The notes under the pieces were generated by a model, which was not told where the DNA came from, ran no database searches, and was given only the letters and a program-made list of their open reading frames with translations. This document shows positions 8,945 to 17,859 of a DNA stretch of 64,000 bases, in pieces (position 1 is the first letter of the stretch; the number at the start of each line of letters is the position of its first letter). Where the stretch lies: the NCBI RefSeq assembly GCF_900167465.1, contig NZ_FUWR01000008.1:80873-144872 (forward strand), given 5' to 3'. Origin of the DNA: Trichlorobacter thiogenes. GTDB taxonomy: Bacteria > Desulfobacterota > Desulfuromonadia > Geobacterales > Pseudopelobacteraceae. The position numbers were made by a program, and so were the translations under genes.

Positions 8945-11074
8945 CTACGGCTTCTGCATACAGTGATGCTGATACATTACGTCCAGAAAGGCTGCTGTCT
9001 CAGTTGCCAGTTTTTTGGTGTAGCCCAGCACCGAAATGGTGGGCTCGACCTGCACGGTAATCCCGTTAAGCACAAACTCAGCATTTCTAAAGGCCTTACG
9101 CAGCCGCTTCTGAATATAGAGGGCGCTTGAGGCATCAGTCATCGGCAGAATCATAAGCGGGAGATGGGTTGGGGCCAGCTCATAGACACCAATGATATCA
9201 GTATCCCGCTTCATCTGTTTCTTCAGAAGCGCTAACGACTGGTTGGTCAGCTGACTGATCATATCAGAGGTTAATTCCAGCACCGCTGTTGTCCAGGGAT
9301 CAACCACCCGCTCATAGGAGATCAGCATGGTTGAAAATATAGTTTTATAGCGGGCATGCAACTTTATCTCACGGTTAAGAAAAAAGTTCGTGTTACTTGC
9401 GTGGTGGATTCCTGGCGGTAGTTCAAGCGGGTGGGTAACGACCGATGCAGCTCGATTTTGAGCCGTCTGGATGATTGTATCAACACTCTCTGCTGAGTAT
9501 CCCCGTACAACCAGCAGGGCCCGTATCTCTTCAGTAACGCCACTGCCCTGTTTACCTTGCTCAACAACCTGCTCAAGAATTGAAAGCACTGTTTCTTCAG
9601 TGGGTTGTTCAGCCTGATACATCCGGTTTTTTACCCAGTCACTCTTTATTCCCGAGACAGTAGCGGTAAACTGGCGAGCAAGAGTCTGAGCCACATCCTG
9701 CACAATGGCCGGGCTTAAATTCTGAGTTGCGAGTCTGTCAACAATTTCCCGCTCAATACGTGAAACAGCGGCCTGCAGCATCACCCCGCCGCCGTTGGCG
9801 GTTACTTCGGGGGACTGCAGCGCCAGTGATCGGCTCACCTTTTCGATATAGTCACTCAAAAGGGCGGACATCTGCTGTTCATCAGCAGCCACGCCCCCCT
9901 TTTTAATCTCTGAAGCCAGCACAATCAGCCTGGCCGCTTCTTCCGGGGCATCTTTAATGCTTTCAATCAACTCACCGAAGCTTAAACCAATTTGCTCTGC
10001 AGCTTCAGCAACAACCTGCAGCAGTTCATCACTGGCAAGCTCTTTACACAACTCTTTAACCAGCAACAGATAGTCGGCAGGTGGCATTCCTTCGGCAAAG
10101 AGACCGTCCTTCAACTGGGGCAACAGATAGCGCAGCTCTTTGATATCAGGCAACATCCGACGGATAATCTGGGCCAGACGTTTTACTGATATCCCCTTAT
10201 CGTTGCGGTACTCTTCCTTGATCAATCGGACAATAACCTGATAGCTGATCTGGTTTAACTCGTTGATTACCAGCTCATCCACAGCAGCCAGTTTGCCGGT
10301 CTCCTGCTGTATTCTGGCATCTTCAAGAATCGTTTCCTTAAGTTTATAGACCGATTCAAGCATTTCAGACGGGCTGAGCGGCGTATCGTCATCAACATCA
10401 GGAGACGCTATGAACCGACGGGAAAGGGCCTTTATCTGGCTGGTTATTGCAGCATCACTTTCAACAAGATGGGGGGATGCTGCTGTTGAAGCAGTTCCAC
10501 AGGAGAGAATTTCCGAGATTTCAGAAGACAACTCCTGGGGGATAGTCAATCCTGCACCTGCGCCTTGCAGCGCCTGTAAACTGTTTAGTAGGTGGTTTTC
10601 AGAAAGCAGATCCTTGTTAATGATGGTTTCATCAACGGTAATCTTTTGATATACAACATAATTAAGGCGTACCCCGGCAACCTGCTTCTCTCTAAGGTAG
10701 GACTGCATTGATTCCGCATCCTTGAAATCTGCCAACGAGCCGATCATGTAAAACAGGGTCTGCACACCTTCCAGCGACAGATTCCGGTCAAAACTGACCG
10801 ACTGCACACCAGCCTTGTTTAACCTGTTGGTAATGCGCGGAACACTAACCAGCTTATCAACACAGTGATTTTCAAGATAGACCGATCCCCGTTCAACACT
10901 AATGGTAAGAATCTCCACCGTACCGAGGGTTTGCAGCAGGAGGTTATAAAAGTTTGCAGAACTGTCCTTGGTTGTCTGATGCCCTCCACCAAACATGAAG
11001 GCGTTATTAAACGCCAGGTTAAACAACCGGGCAATCTGTAATGCCTGTTTTGCATCAATAACCGTGTCTGACAT
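8945..11074 (-). CDS. Large protein of unknown function in the Ser/Thr kinase-phosphatase operon
   Basis: A 709-residue soluble protein I do not recognise. No signal peptide or membrane segment is seen. Residues 1-160 form a compact N-terminal part (AFMFGGGHQTTKDSS, ERGSVYLENHCVDK), a long mostly helical middle (about 180-560) is rich in Leu/Glu/Ala with EEYRNDKGISVKRLAQIIRRMLP, and the C-terminus (about 570-709) has an alpha/beta look (FFLNREIKLHARYKTIFSTMLIS, then a stretch with DTDIIGVYELAPTHLPLMILP) that could be a degenerate sensor or nucleotidyl-cyclase-like fold; that is a guess. It sits between the kinase (38 bp upstream) and the phosphatase (8 bp downstream), making it a candidate substrate, scaffold or output of the pair. 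Confidence 0.75.
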   Translation of the reverse strand: MSDTVIDAKQALQIARLFNLAFNNAFMFGGGHQTTKDSSANFYNLLLQTLGTVEILTISVERGSVYLENHCVDKLVSVPRITNRLNKAGVQSVSFDRNLSLEGVQTLFYMIGSLADFKDAESMQSYLREKQVAGVRLNYVVYQKITVDETIINKDLLSENHLLNSLQALQGAGAGLTIPQELSSEISEILSCGTASTAASPHLVESDAAITSQIKALSRRFIASPDVDDDTPLSPSEMLESVYKLKETILEDARIQQETGKLAAVDELVINELNQISYQVIVRLIKEEYRNDKGISVKRLAQIIRRMLPDIKELRYLLPQLKDGLFAEGMPPADYLLLVKELCKELASDELLQVVAEAAEQIGLSFGELIESIKDAPEEAARLIVLASEIKKGGVAADEQQMSALLSDYIEKVSRSLALQSPEVTANGGGVMLQAAVSRIEREIVDRLATQNLSPAIVQDVAQTLARQFTATVSGIKSDWVKNRMYQAEQPTEETVLSILEQVVEQGKQGSGVTEEIRALLVVRGYSAESVDTIIQTAQNRAASVVTHPLELPPGIHHASNTNFFLNREIKLHARYKTIFSTMLISYERVVDPWTTAVLELTSDMISQLTNQSLALLKKQMKRDTDIIGVYELAPTHLPLMILPMTDASSALYIQKRLRKAFRNAEFVLNGITVQVEPTISVLGYTKKLATETAAFLDVMYQHHCMQKP

Positions 11075-11112
11075 CTCTTGACCATGCTCCTGCAGGCAAA
11101 CTGCCTGGCTGG

Positions 11113-12009
11113 TTAATTCAGGCTACGCGTACGGATGTAGGTTTCCAACTCAACTTTAAACTCCAGACAATCGGCAAAACGATTACCCGGCTGTGAGGCT
11201 GTAGCGGTGGCAATGATTGACTCAAGTTCGCGATCAACAGCCGGGTTCACCTCAGAGGGCCTGGCAGTGAAAAAGCTATCAGGATCTGTTTTCTTGCGCT
11301 GGATCATATCAACCGGAGACTCGCTACGTACCGGCAAGAGCCCGGCAACCATCTCCATCAGTATAACACCGACTGAATACATGTCCGTTCGGCCATCTGT
11401 TTCTGTACGTGCCGCCTGCTCCGGTGAGATATAGAGCGGTGTCCCGAACAGTGACGACGATGCACTGTATTCAGCCCAGATTGTCCGGGCTATGCCGAAA
11501 TCAGCGACAATCGGACGCTTGAACCGGTCATCAATAAGAATATTTGCCGGCTTGATATCCTGATGAACAACCCCCTCATCATGTGCATAGTCAAGGGCAT
11601 CAAGCACCTGGCAGATATAATGAATTGTTTCCGAAAACGGCAGGATACGCTTGGTAGGGACCGGATGTTTGCGCGCCTTGACAATGATGCTCCTCAAATC
11701 ACTACCGGCAATAAGTTGCATGATCTGAAAAAAGAAATCACTGGTCTCCCCCATCTCATAGACCGGCACAATATTGGGGTGATTAAGAATTCCGATGGTT
11801 TCCGCTTCATCACGGAACATCTTCTGTGCGTTGGGGCTGCTTGCAAGGGACTTGGGAAGAATCTTTACCGCAACCTGGCGTTTAAGTGTTGTCTGATAGC
11901 CGATGAAAACCGCCCCCATCGACCCTTGTCCCAACAACTTGACAAGCGTGACAGTGCCAATAGTTGTACCAACATAGCTTAAAAGGTCGATTGAAGAGAT
12001 GGTTGCCAT
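11113..12009 (-). CDS. Soluble Ser/Thr protein kinase (Hanks type)
   Basis: A 298-residue protein that is almost only a kinase domain, with no membrane anchor or PASTA repeats. Visible motifs: Gly-rich loop LGQGSMGAV (26-34), VAVK with Lys49, catalytic loop HQDIKPAN with Asp151, DFGIAR (170-172), the activation-segment end GTPLYISPEQA, and a D-x-YSVGVILMEM helix. The catalytic HRD triplet is HQD, so the Arg that normally contacts the activation-loop phosphate is missing; such non-RD kinases can still be active. I start at ATG 12009, which has AGGAG eight bases upstream; the frame also has a start at 12051. It is the first gene of a three-gene block ending with a PP2C phosphatase, divergent from an FHA gene. 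Confidence 0.9.
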   Translation of the reverse strand: MATISSIDLLSYVGTTIGTVTLVKLLGQGSMGAVFIGYQTTLKRQVAVKILPKSLASSPNAQKMFRDEAETIGILNHPNIVPVYEMGETSDFFFQIMQLIAGSDLRSIIVKARKHPVPTKRILPFSETIHYICQVLDALDYAHDEGVVHQDIKPANILIDDRFKRPIVADFGIARTIWAEYSASSSLFGTPLYISPEQAARTETDGRTDMYSVGVILMEMVAGLLPVRSESPVDMIQRKKTDPDSFFTARPSEVNPAVDRELESIIATATASQPGNRFADCLEFKVELETYIRTRSLN

Positions 12010-12207
12010 CGAGTAATCTCCTGCTATACTAGCGTCACCAAACAATAACAATTTTATGATATACGGTAAACAGAATTTAACTTGTCGATTTCTGGCAGAA
12101 TTTGTGGGTTGACCCAGGCGTAAGAAAAAATTATAGCAGGTAAGGACCGACTAACCTGGCCAGCAGCTTTCATCTTCCACTTTTCAATCAATATACTGGG
12201 TACGCAT

Positions 12208-13287
12208 ATGCAAACGACCACAACGCCGGCAGTTAACAACTGTACACTGTTTTGTCAGCAACAGGTTCTGGCAGAAAATCTGCCCTTTTCCCATGATCAG
12301 CTCAAAGAGGTCATCAACCGTATCTACACCGAGAGCTCCTCTTTTACCGGCTATCTGAAATTTATCTCCCTTGCCAGCGACGATTGTTATCAGCTCTTTC
12401 TCTTTTTTTATAAGGGGGCACCCTATGCTGCCGGCAGATATGCAGAAGGCAAGCCGGTTATTTATTCTATACAAGACCTTGCCAGGCAACTGGTAAAATC
12501 TGACCAATCCTCACTATTTATTACGCTCTGCGAGACAGATCCTATCCTGCTTAAATGCATGTTGCTCTTTTTACAGAAGGAACCTGACATTAAAGCCCCT
12601 ACGACGCTTATCGATTTTGAGTACATCGCTCATCAGATTGATGACGCTGGAAAACATGCCATGATCGCCCTGCGCCGGGAAAATGCGTTCAACTACTATT
12701 TTTTCAAAGATGGCAAGTGCGCGCAAGTCTACTACGCAGATCTTGCATTTCAACGTCCAGAGGGGATGACGCTTGAGGAGGAGATGCTGCTGTATGCGTT
12801 CCAGCCTGGCGATACCATTCTGGCCTACATCTATCGCGACATGAATACAACCATGTCCGATGATTCCAAGCTGTATGACAAAGAATCGCTTTATACGTTG
12901 TTGACCGTGGGATACATAAAGAACAAACGCAAAGATGATCAGGGAACAACATCACCAGAAGAAACTACTGACAGCAAAACCGGCATTTCCGAATCAAAAG
13001 CCTCGCACGTCATACTTGCCATTGAATCAGGACCTCAGGCAGGTGCCCGATTCATGGTTATTCTCCCCTGCACCATCGGACGTAAAGACTGTGATTTTAT
13101 ACTGGATGACCGCCTTGTCTCACGTCGGCATGCAGAGTTAAAATTTGTTAAAAATGCGGTTGTGATTGAAGACCTTCAAAGTAAAAATGGCACCAAGGTT
13201 AATGGCACAAAAGTGAGCAGCAGCAAACTTACCCCAAACGACCTGGTGTCCCTAGGCATGATCAATCTCAGAATATTGTCAGAATAG
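12208..13287 (+). CDS. FHA-domain protein with uncharacterised N-terminal region
   Basis: A 359-residue soluble protein. The C-terminal about 100 residues are a forkhead-associated phosphothreonine-binding domain: CTIGRKDCDFILDD, VSRRHAEL and LQSKNGTKVNG, all three signature blocks intact. The N-terminal about 230 residues (GYLKFISL, YQLFLFFYKGAPYAAGR, HAMIALRRENAF) are not recognised but look like two related alpha/beta domains, loosely like DUF4388-type modules. A low-complexity linker of about 45 residues joins the parts. It lies divergent to the Ser/Thr kinase operon, so it probably reads phosphothreonines made by that kinase (inference). No clear Shine-Dalgarno precedes ATG 12208. Confidence 0.85.
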   Translation: MQTTTTPAVNNCTLFCQQQVLAENLPFSHDQLKEVINRIYTESSSFTGYLKFISLASDDCYQLFLFFYKGAPYAAGRYAEGKPVIYSIQDLARQLVKSDQSSLFITLCETDPILLKCMLLFLQKEPDIKAPTTLIDFEYIAHQIDDAGKHAMIALRRENAFNYYFFKDGKCAQVYYADLAFQRPEGMTLEEEMLLYAFQPGDTILAYIYRDMNTTMSDDSKLYDKESLYTLLTVGYIKNKRKDDQGTTSPEETTDSKTGISESKASHVILAIESGPQAGARFMVILPCTIGRKDCDFILDDRLVSRRHAELKFVKNAVVIEDLQSKNGTKVNGTKVSSSKLTPNDLVSLGMINLRILSE

Positions 13288-13368
13288 TCTCATGGTATGT
13301 CTTGCCCTTGCATTTTAGTGATCAACCATCCAACAACTGATCAAGGCGTAAAACGGCAGACGCATAAA

Positions 13369-15315
13369 CTACGTCTCAGTCTTTATTTCTGCTGAGGCGA
13401 GCATTCGTTTTATCTTTTCCCGCCCGGCTTCAATCTGCTCATAAGGAACCGTCCGCATGAGTTCTTCAAGGGTTGTCTCACCTGCCAAAACCCTGCGAAA
13501 TCCATCCTCAATCATGGTAAGAGGCCTGACACCGGAAAAAACCGCATTCCGAAGACTAATGTTATCAGGACGACGATTAAACATGAGCAGCTCTTCACGG
13601 TTAGGAATCCATAATTCTACAATCGGCCGTCGCCCGGCATAGCCCGTATAGTGGCATTTGCCACAACCTTTACCCTTAAAGAATTTGATATCAGCCTCAA
13701 GCGAAACCCCGAACTCCTGCAAAAGCTCTGCCGGCGGGAGATAGGGGGTTTTACAATCCGGGCAGATATAGCGTACAAGCCTCTGGGCAAGCACACAACG
13801 CAAAGTTGTGGAGATTAAACTTGGTTCAACCCCCATATCAATCAGGCGCGTCACGGCACTGGTGGCGTCATTGGTATGCAGGGTGGAAAGCACGGTATGC
13901 CCGGTCAGAGCCGCGCGCATGGCAATAGTCGCAGTCTCAAGATCGCGGATCTCACCAACCATGATATTATCGGGGTCTTGGCGCAGAAAGGCCCGCAACA
14001 GACGGGCAAACGTATTACCGATATTTTCGTTAACTTCAGTCTGGGTCATACCATCAATGCTGTATTCTATCGGATCCTCAATGGTCAGTGTCTTGGCGCC
14101 CGGCGTATTGATATGGGAAAGGATGGCGTACAGTGTAGACGATTTTCCTGATCCGGTCGGTCCAGTAACAAGGAAGATGCCGGTTGGCTTTTCAAGTGCC
14201 CCGTAGAGCGCCTTAACATCTTCCGGAGAATAGCCCAATCCCTTCAGGGTAATAGCCCCTCTGCGCTTATCCAAGATCCGTATCACGACATTTTCACCGA
14301 ACTGCGTTGGCACTGTTGACACCCGAAAATCAACACTCCGTACATTTCCCTCCTTGGACACCTTCATCTTAAAGCTGCTGTCCTGCGGGCGGCGGCGTTC
14401 AGCAATATCCATATCGCAAAGGATTTTGATCTTGGAAACAACCTGCCGTGCGTTTGTGCTGATCAGGAGGTCATCAGCCCCCAAGCCTACTGTTTGAAGG
14501 ATGCCGTCCAGACGGTAGCGGATAACCATCCCGTTTTCAGTTGACTCAAAATGGATGTCGCTTGCGCCCTCCTTGATGCCGGTGGCAATAATCCGTTTAA
14601 CAAGGTAGTCTACGTCGGCACTGATGAAATCATTGACATATTTTGATTTATTGGCATCACGCACCTGGTCTTCAGACAGCTCAAAGTTCAGCTTTGCATG
14701 CTCAGTCCCACCAATAATCTTGAAAATCTTCTGCTGAGCAATAATTATGTCGCTTTCTTTGGCAATCACCGGGACAATCTTCATATGGCACCAGCTTTCA
14801 AGCTGTGCAAGTTCATCCCGTTGAACCGGATATGCCATAGCAATGGTCAGGCAATTGTCCCTACACCTGATCGGCACAATACGAAGCCGCTGGGCAAAAG
14901 TAGCATTAACAAATCGTGAAAGTTCTGGGTCTAAACGGACTCCGGACAGACTGACAAACTTCAGGTCATGCTGAAAAGCTATTGCTTGGGCCACCTGTTC
15001 TTCTTCAATAACCTGCTGCCTGATCAGCGCCCTGCCAAGCGGAATTTTTTCCTCCCCGCTGACACTAAGCGCATTACGCAGTTTTTCCTCATCAATCAGC
15101 CCCTGTGAGACCAGAATATCGCCCAGTTTGCGGCGTTTTTTATTGTGATCAAGGATATACCCAAGGTCTTTGATGTTCAAAAAACCAAGCATACATAAAA
15201 TCTGGCCGATCGGCTGATGCGGGGTAAGCTGCTGCATCTCCAGTGCCTGATCAAACTGTTCTTTGGTAATCAGCTTATTCTGAATCAACAACTCTCCAAG
15301 CTTAAATTCAGGCAT
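13369..15315 (-). CDS. GspE/PilB-family secretion/pilus assembly ATPase with MshEN-like N-terminus
   Basis: A 648-residue AAA-type hexameric ATPase of the type II secretion/type IV pilus family. The N-terminus has repeated LGxxL helices (KLGELL at 5-10, KLGDILVSQGLIDEEKL and IPLGRALI around 85-125), matching the MshEN c-di-GMP-binding pattern, followed by a GspE_N-like region. The ATPase half shows Walker A GPTGSGKSS, the Asp box TIEDPIEY, Walker B region IMVGEIRDLETA, the His box TGHTVLSTLHTNDA, and a zinc-type tetracysteine (CPDC..CGKCHYTGY). I use ATG 15315 with AGAGGG upstream; a TTG at 15321 also exists. No pilin, PilC or secretin gene is adjacent, so it is an orphan here or serves a pilus encoded elsewhere. 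Confidence 0.9.
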   Translation of the reverse strand: MPEFKLGELLIQNKLITKEQFDQALEMQQLTPHQPIGQILCMLGFLNIKDLGYILDHNKKRRKLGDILVSQGLIDEEKLRNALSVSGEEKIPLGRALIRQQVIEEEQVAQAIAFQHDLKFVSLSGVRLDPELSRFVNATFAQRLRIVPIRCRDNCLTIAMAYPVQRDELAQLESWCHMKIVPVIAKESDIIIAQQKIFKIIGGTEHAKLNFELSEDQVRDANKSKYVNDFISADVDYLVKRIIATGIKEGASDIHFESTENGMVIRYRLDGILQTVGLGADDLLISTNARQVVSKIKILCDMDIAERRRPQDSSFKMKVSKEGNVRSVDFRVSTVPTQFGENVVIRILDKRRGAITLKGLGYSPEDVKALYGALEKPTGIFLVTGPTGSGKSSTLYAILSHINTPGAKTLTIEDPIEYSIDGMTQTEVNENIGNTFARLLRAFLRQDPDNIMVGEIRDLETATIAMRAALTGHTVLSTLHTNDATSAVTRLIDMGVEPSLISTTLRCVLAQRLVRYICPDCKTPYLPPAELLQEFGVSLEADIKFFKGKGCGKCHYTGYAGRRPIVELWIPNREELLMFNRRPDNISLRNAVFSGVRPLTMIEDGFRRVLAGETTLEELMRTVPYEQIEAGREKIKRMLASAEIKTET

Positions 15316-15419
15316 GAGCAAGCCCTCTCTGATCTGATGACTACCATAGAAAGATAATAAGGCAATTCTGAAGGATTACAAGTTGCGCACACAACGATGG
15401 GATCTATACCCGGTACGCT

Positions 15420-16916
15420 TCAGAACAGTGCGGCATGGTTGGAGGTAAACTGTGGAGGGTCACGCCGGATGATCGCCGCAATTTCAGGGGGACGGCTGAA
15501 CTCCTGGCGCAGGAAACGCCGCACCGCCCCCCTGCCCCAGCCTTTGGGATGCGTAAACCCTGTGTAGAGCGACAGATCCCCTTCGTAGAACAGCTCTGTC
15601 TCGTACTCCGGCACCTCATCACCAAACAATGGCATGTTGAAGATCGCCAGATTCAGAAAGGTAATCGCGGCATGATGCTGCTGCACAAAGGCCAGGGTAC
15701 GCCAGGCAGCCTCCTGGTCTTCAGCCGGGGTGCCGAACAGCAGATAGCCATAGACAGCGATCCCGGCCTGCCGCAGGTTCTCCAGAATCAGTCCGGCCAT
15801 CCCCAGCTCTATCCCCTTGTGCAGACGATCCAGCACCGACTGATCACCGGATTCAATCCCCAGCTTTAGCATCACGCAGCCTGATTGCCTCAATGCCTGA
15901 CAGAATTTAGGATCAGCCAGCTGCTTTTCAAACCTGACAAACCCATACCAGGGAACTCCGGGAGGATGCTCAATCAGCCCCTGCAGCAGGGCCGGACTAA
16001 GGGCATTGTCCAGCAGGTGCAGGAGTGCTGGCCGGTACTGCTGCACCAACTGCTGCAGTTCAGCCAGTACCCGTGAGGTTGGCAACGGCCGGTAACGGTT
16101 CCCCTCGGCCCGTTCCGGGCAAAAGGAGCAACGGTTCCACCAGCAACCGGACGCGGCACTGTAGGGCAGAATCAGACCGGGGCTCAGGTACTGCTGCAAC
16201 GGCAACTGCTGATAGTCAGGCATGCCGCCATACTGCGACATATCATGTCCCAACAGTGCCAGCAGCGGCCCTTCGCCAGGCCCGGCAATCAGGTGATCAA
16301 CCAGCCCCCCAAACGGGTTCAGCCAATCCGGCCGTGAAAGCCAAGTGGTAACCAGACCACCGCCAAGCACAATTTTTACATTGGGATACTGCTGCCGGAT
16401 CAGACCGATCAAGGCAAAGCTGCAGAGGGCCTGACTGAGGAAGTTAAGCGAGATACCAACGGTGCTAATGCCGTCCAGCAGCTCTGGCAGGCGTTGTTGG
16501 AAGAAGGGGAAGAACGGGTTCAATTCAGGTCTGGCAGCGGCCTGCAGCAGATCCTTGCTGCGTACCGGAGAAAGGTCTGATTGCCGATAATCAGCCAGCC
16601 CCACCTCTGCCTGCAGCGGCTTAGCCGCCATCAGCAGCAGGCGGTTCAGGTCATTAACTGCCGTGGCATAACGACCTGGGTTGGCGTAGGTCTGGCGATC
16701 CCGCAGGGCAGCCAGATGGTTCTGGCGGCTGCGCCAGGCCCGGTTGGTCCAGGTATCATCAACTGCCGGCGGCTGTTCCAGTAGCCAGAGCTGCCCTTCC
16801 AAGTTGGCATCCCACAGCCTGCAAGGGATACCATGGGCCGCAAGCGCACCAGCCAGACGGGCGATCCCGGCCGGTGGTTCACAGGCCTTGGCAATGGGGG
16901 GAAAGATCAGCAGCAT
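15420..16916 (-). CDS. B12-binding-domain radical SAM protein
   Basis: A 498-residue iron-sulfur enzyme. The N-terminal part (about 1-230, LLIFPPIAKACEPPAGIARLAGAL, VKIVLGGGLVTTW) is a cobalamin-binding-like Rossmann domain. The radical SAM core follows with the cluster motif in SGCWWNRCSFC (Cys spacing X4/X2, as in the WxR subgroup of B12 radical SAM proteins), then LHLLDNALSP and KLGIESGDQSVLDRL. The substrate is unknown; relatives do methylations or rearrangements. The same-strand gene 17854-19743 encodes a second B12/radical SAM protein, and an AT-rich gene lies between the two. It starts at ATG 16916. Confidence 0.88.
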   Translation of the reverse strand: MLLIFPPIAKACEPPAGIARLAGALAAHGIPCRLWDANLEGQLWLLEQPPAVDDTWTNRAWRSRQNHLAALRDRQTYANPGRYATAVNDLNRLLLMAAKPLQAEVGLADYRQSDLSPVRSKDLLQAAARPELNPFFPFFQQRLPELLDGISTVGISLNFLSQALCSFALIGLIRQQYPNVKIVLGGGLVTTWLSRPDWLNPFGGLVDHLIAGPGEGPLLALLGHDMSQYGGMPDYQQLPLQQYLSPGLILPYSAASGCWWNRCSFCPERAEGNRYRPLPTSRVLAELQQLVQQYRPALLHLLDNALSPALLQGLIEHPPGVPWYGFVRFEKQLADPKFCQALRQSGCVMLKLGIESGDQSVLDRLHKGIELGMAGLILENLRQAGIAVYGYLLFGTPAEDQEAAWRTLAFVQQHHAAITFLNLAIFNMPLFGDEVPEYETELFYEGDLSLYTGFTHPKGWGRGAVRRFLRQEFSRPPEIAAIIRRDPPQFTSNHAALF

Positions 16917-16972
16917 GATGCTGGCTTACGGTTAGGGTTTGGCATCACAGGTACGACTCCAGAATTACGGTT

Positions 16973-17036
16973 GTTCAACGATTACGAGGCGCAGCGGCGG
17001 CGCGTAGTGAAGACCACCTACCGCCGAAAGTCAGGC
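16973..17036 (-). other. Candidate attC-like recombination site (weak)
   Basis: Read on the minus strand, a 64-base segment starts with GCCTGAC containing the stop codon of the unknown gene at 17031-17792 and ends with GTTGAAC, which fits the integron GTTRRRY core. Between them CGGCGGTAG (17018-17026) can fold against CTAC..CGCCG (16995-17007). GTTGAAC also occurs as a direct repeat at 17044-17050. The left core departs from RYYYAAC at one base and the outer arms are poorly complementary, so this is only a candidate. Confidence 0.25.
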
Positions 17037-17792
17037 ATTTGTCTGTTCAACATAGACTATTCTATCCTTTGGTACTGTTCTGCCATTTCCGTCAAAACAG
17101 GTGTTTACCAAACCGCTCAACTCAAGGCCACGATTTGAGAGGTAAGCATAGTAAATGGCGGAGGTAAGCCCATATAGGTGTTCTTGATCTTCTGACCAGA
17201 ATTTAACTACAGTTGGGACTAGAGCTTGTTCGATTATCGACTGGATTGACTCTCCGAAGCGAACTGCGTAGCCAGAACAAATATCTTCCACAATTTCTGG
17301 AATCTGAAGATAGTCATGATTCCCAACCGACGCCGCACATGCACCAATTCCTTTTACCAGCATCGCATACGGTCCCCAATGCAGTGGGTCTGGTGTCTTG
17401 AGGTTATAATGGAAATTTTCGACGCCTTGATCATACATAGTGAGAAGACGCTCAGCATGGTGAGAGCCACTTACGACTCGAAGTAGCATCTGCCAAGCTT
17501 TTGGTAGGACAGCGTTGAGCGGAAGCAGGCCATCACCGAAGCTTTTTCCTCTCTCTGTTCTCGTCAAGTGGTACCAATATGTGCGCGTGATATGTTTTTG
17601 GGGCTGACCAAAGCAATTTTCTAAGAGTCGTCGAGTTTCATCAGGACCAGCGAGGTCAGGCTTATTTGCCTTGTAGTGCTCATCGATATCAAACCGACTA
17701 AAAAAGTCAGCAAGTTGCTCCGGCTTGATGTCGTAAATGAAAGCAAGTGAGCTTACCGCAGTTTCGGGGCTCTCGCAGTCAAGATATGCCAT
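17031..17792 (-). CDS. Unknown 253-residue protein, possibly a horizontally acquired gene cassette
   Basis: I do not recognise this protein. It is soluble, with no signal or membrane segment, rich in aromatic residues and His (YWYHLTRTERGKSFGDGLLPLN, HYNLKTPDPLHWGPYAML, SIYYAYLSNRGLEL style). Its base composition is clearly AT-richer than both neighbours. It separates two same-strand radical SAM genes. The ATG is preceded on the minus strand by GTTAGGC (17799-17805) with a six-base gap and no Shine-Dalgarno, as in integron cassettes, and the stop lies inside GCCTGAC. These features suggest transfer; the function is open. Confidence 0.75.
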   Translation of the reverse strand: MAYLDCESPETAVSSLAFIYDIKPEQLADFFSRFDIDEHYKANKPDLAGPDETRRLLENCFGQPQKHITRTYWYHLTRTERGKSFGDGLLPLNAVLPKAWQMLLRVVSGSHHAERLLTMYDQGVENFHYNLKTPDPLHWGPYAMLVKGIGACAASVGNHDYLQIPEIVEDICSGYAVRFGESIQSIIEQALVPTVVKFWSEDQEHLYGLTSAIYYAYLSNRGLELSGLVNTCFDGNGRTVPKDRIVYVEQTNA

Positions 17793-17822
17793 GTTAATGC
17801 CTAACTTGTGAATAATGTGTCA

Positions 17823-17859
17823 CCATGAAAATTCGAACTTACACTCCGAATTTTCATGG
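17823..17859. repeat. Perfect 13-bp inverted repeat at the 3' end of a radical SAM gene
   Basis: CCATGAAAATTCG (17823-17835) is followed after 11 bases by its exact complement (17847-17859). The right arm includes the stop codon of the radical SAM gene read from 19743. No T-tract follows on either strand, so it is not a standard intrinsic terminator. It may stabilise the mRNA end or be part of the junction of the AT-rich insertion at 17 kb. Confidence 0.7.

Noticed and set aside
17836..17846. Intrinsic terminator interpretation of the hairpin at 17823-17859
   Set aside because: The stem is good but neither strand has a following T-tract.
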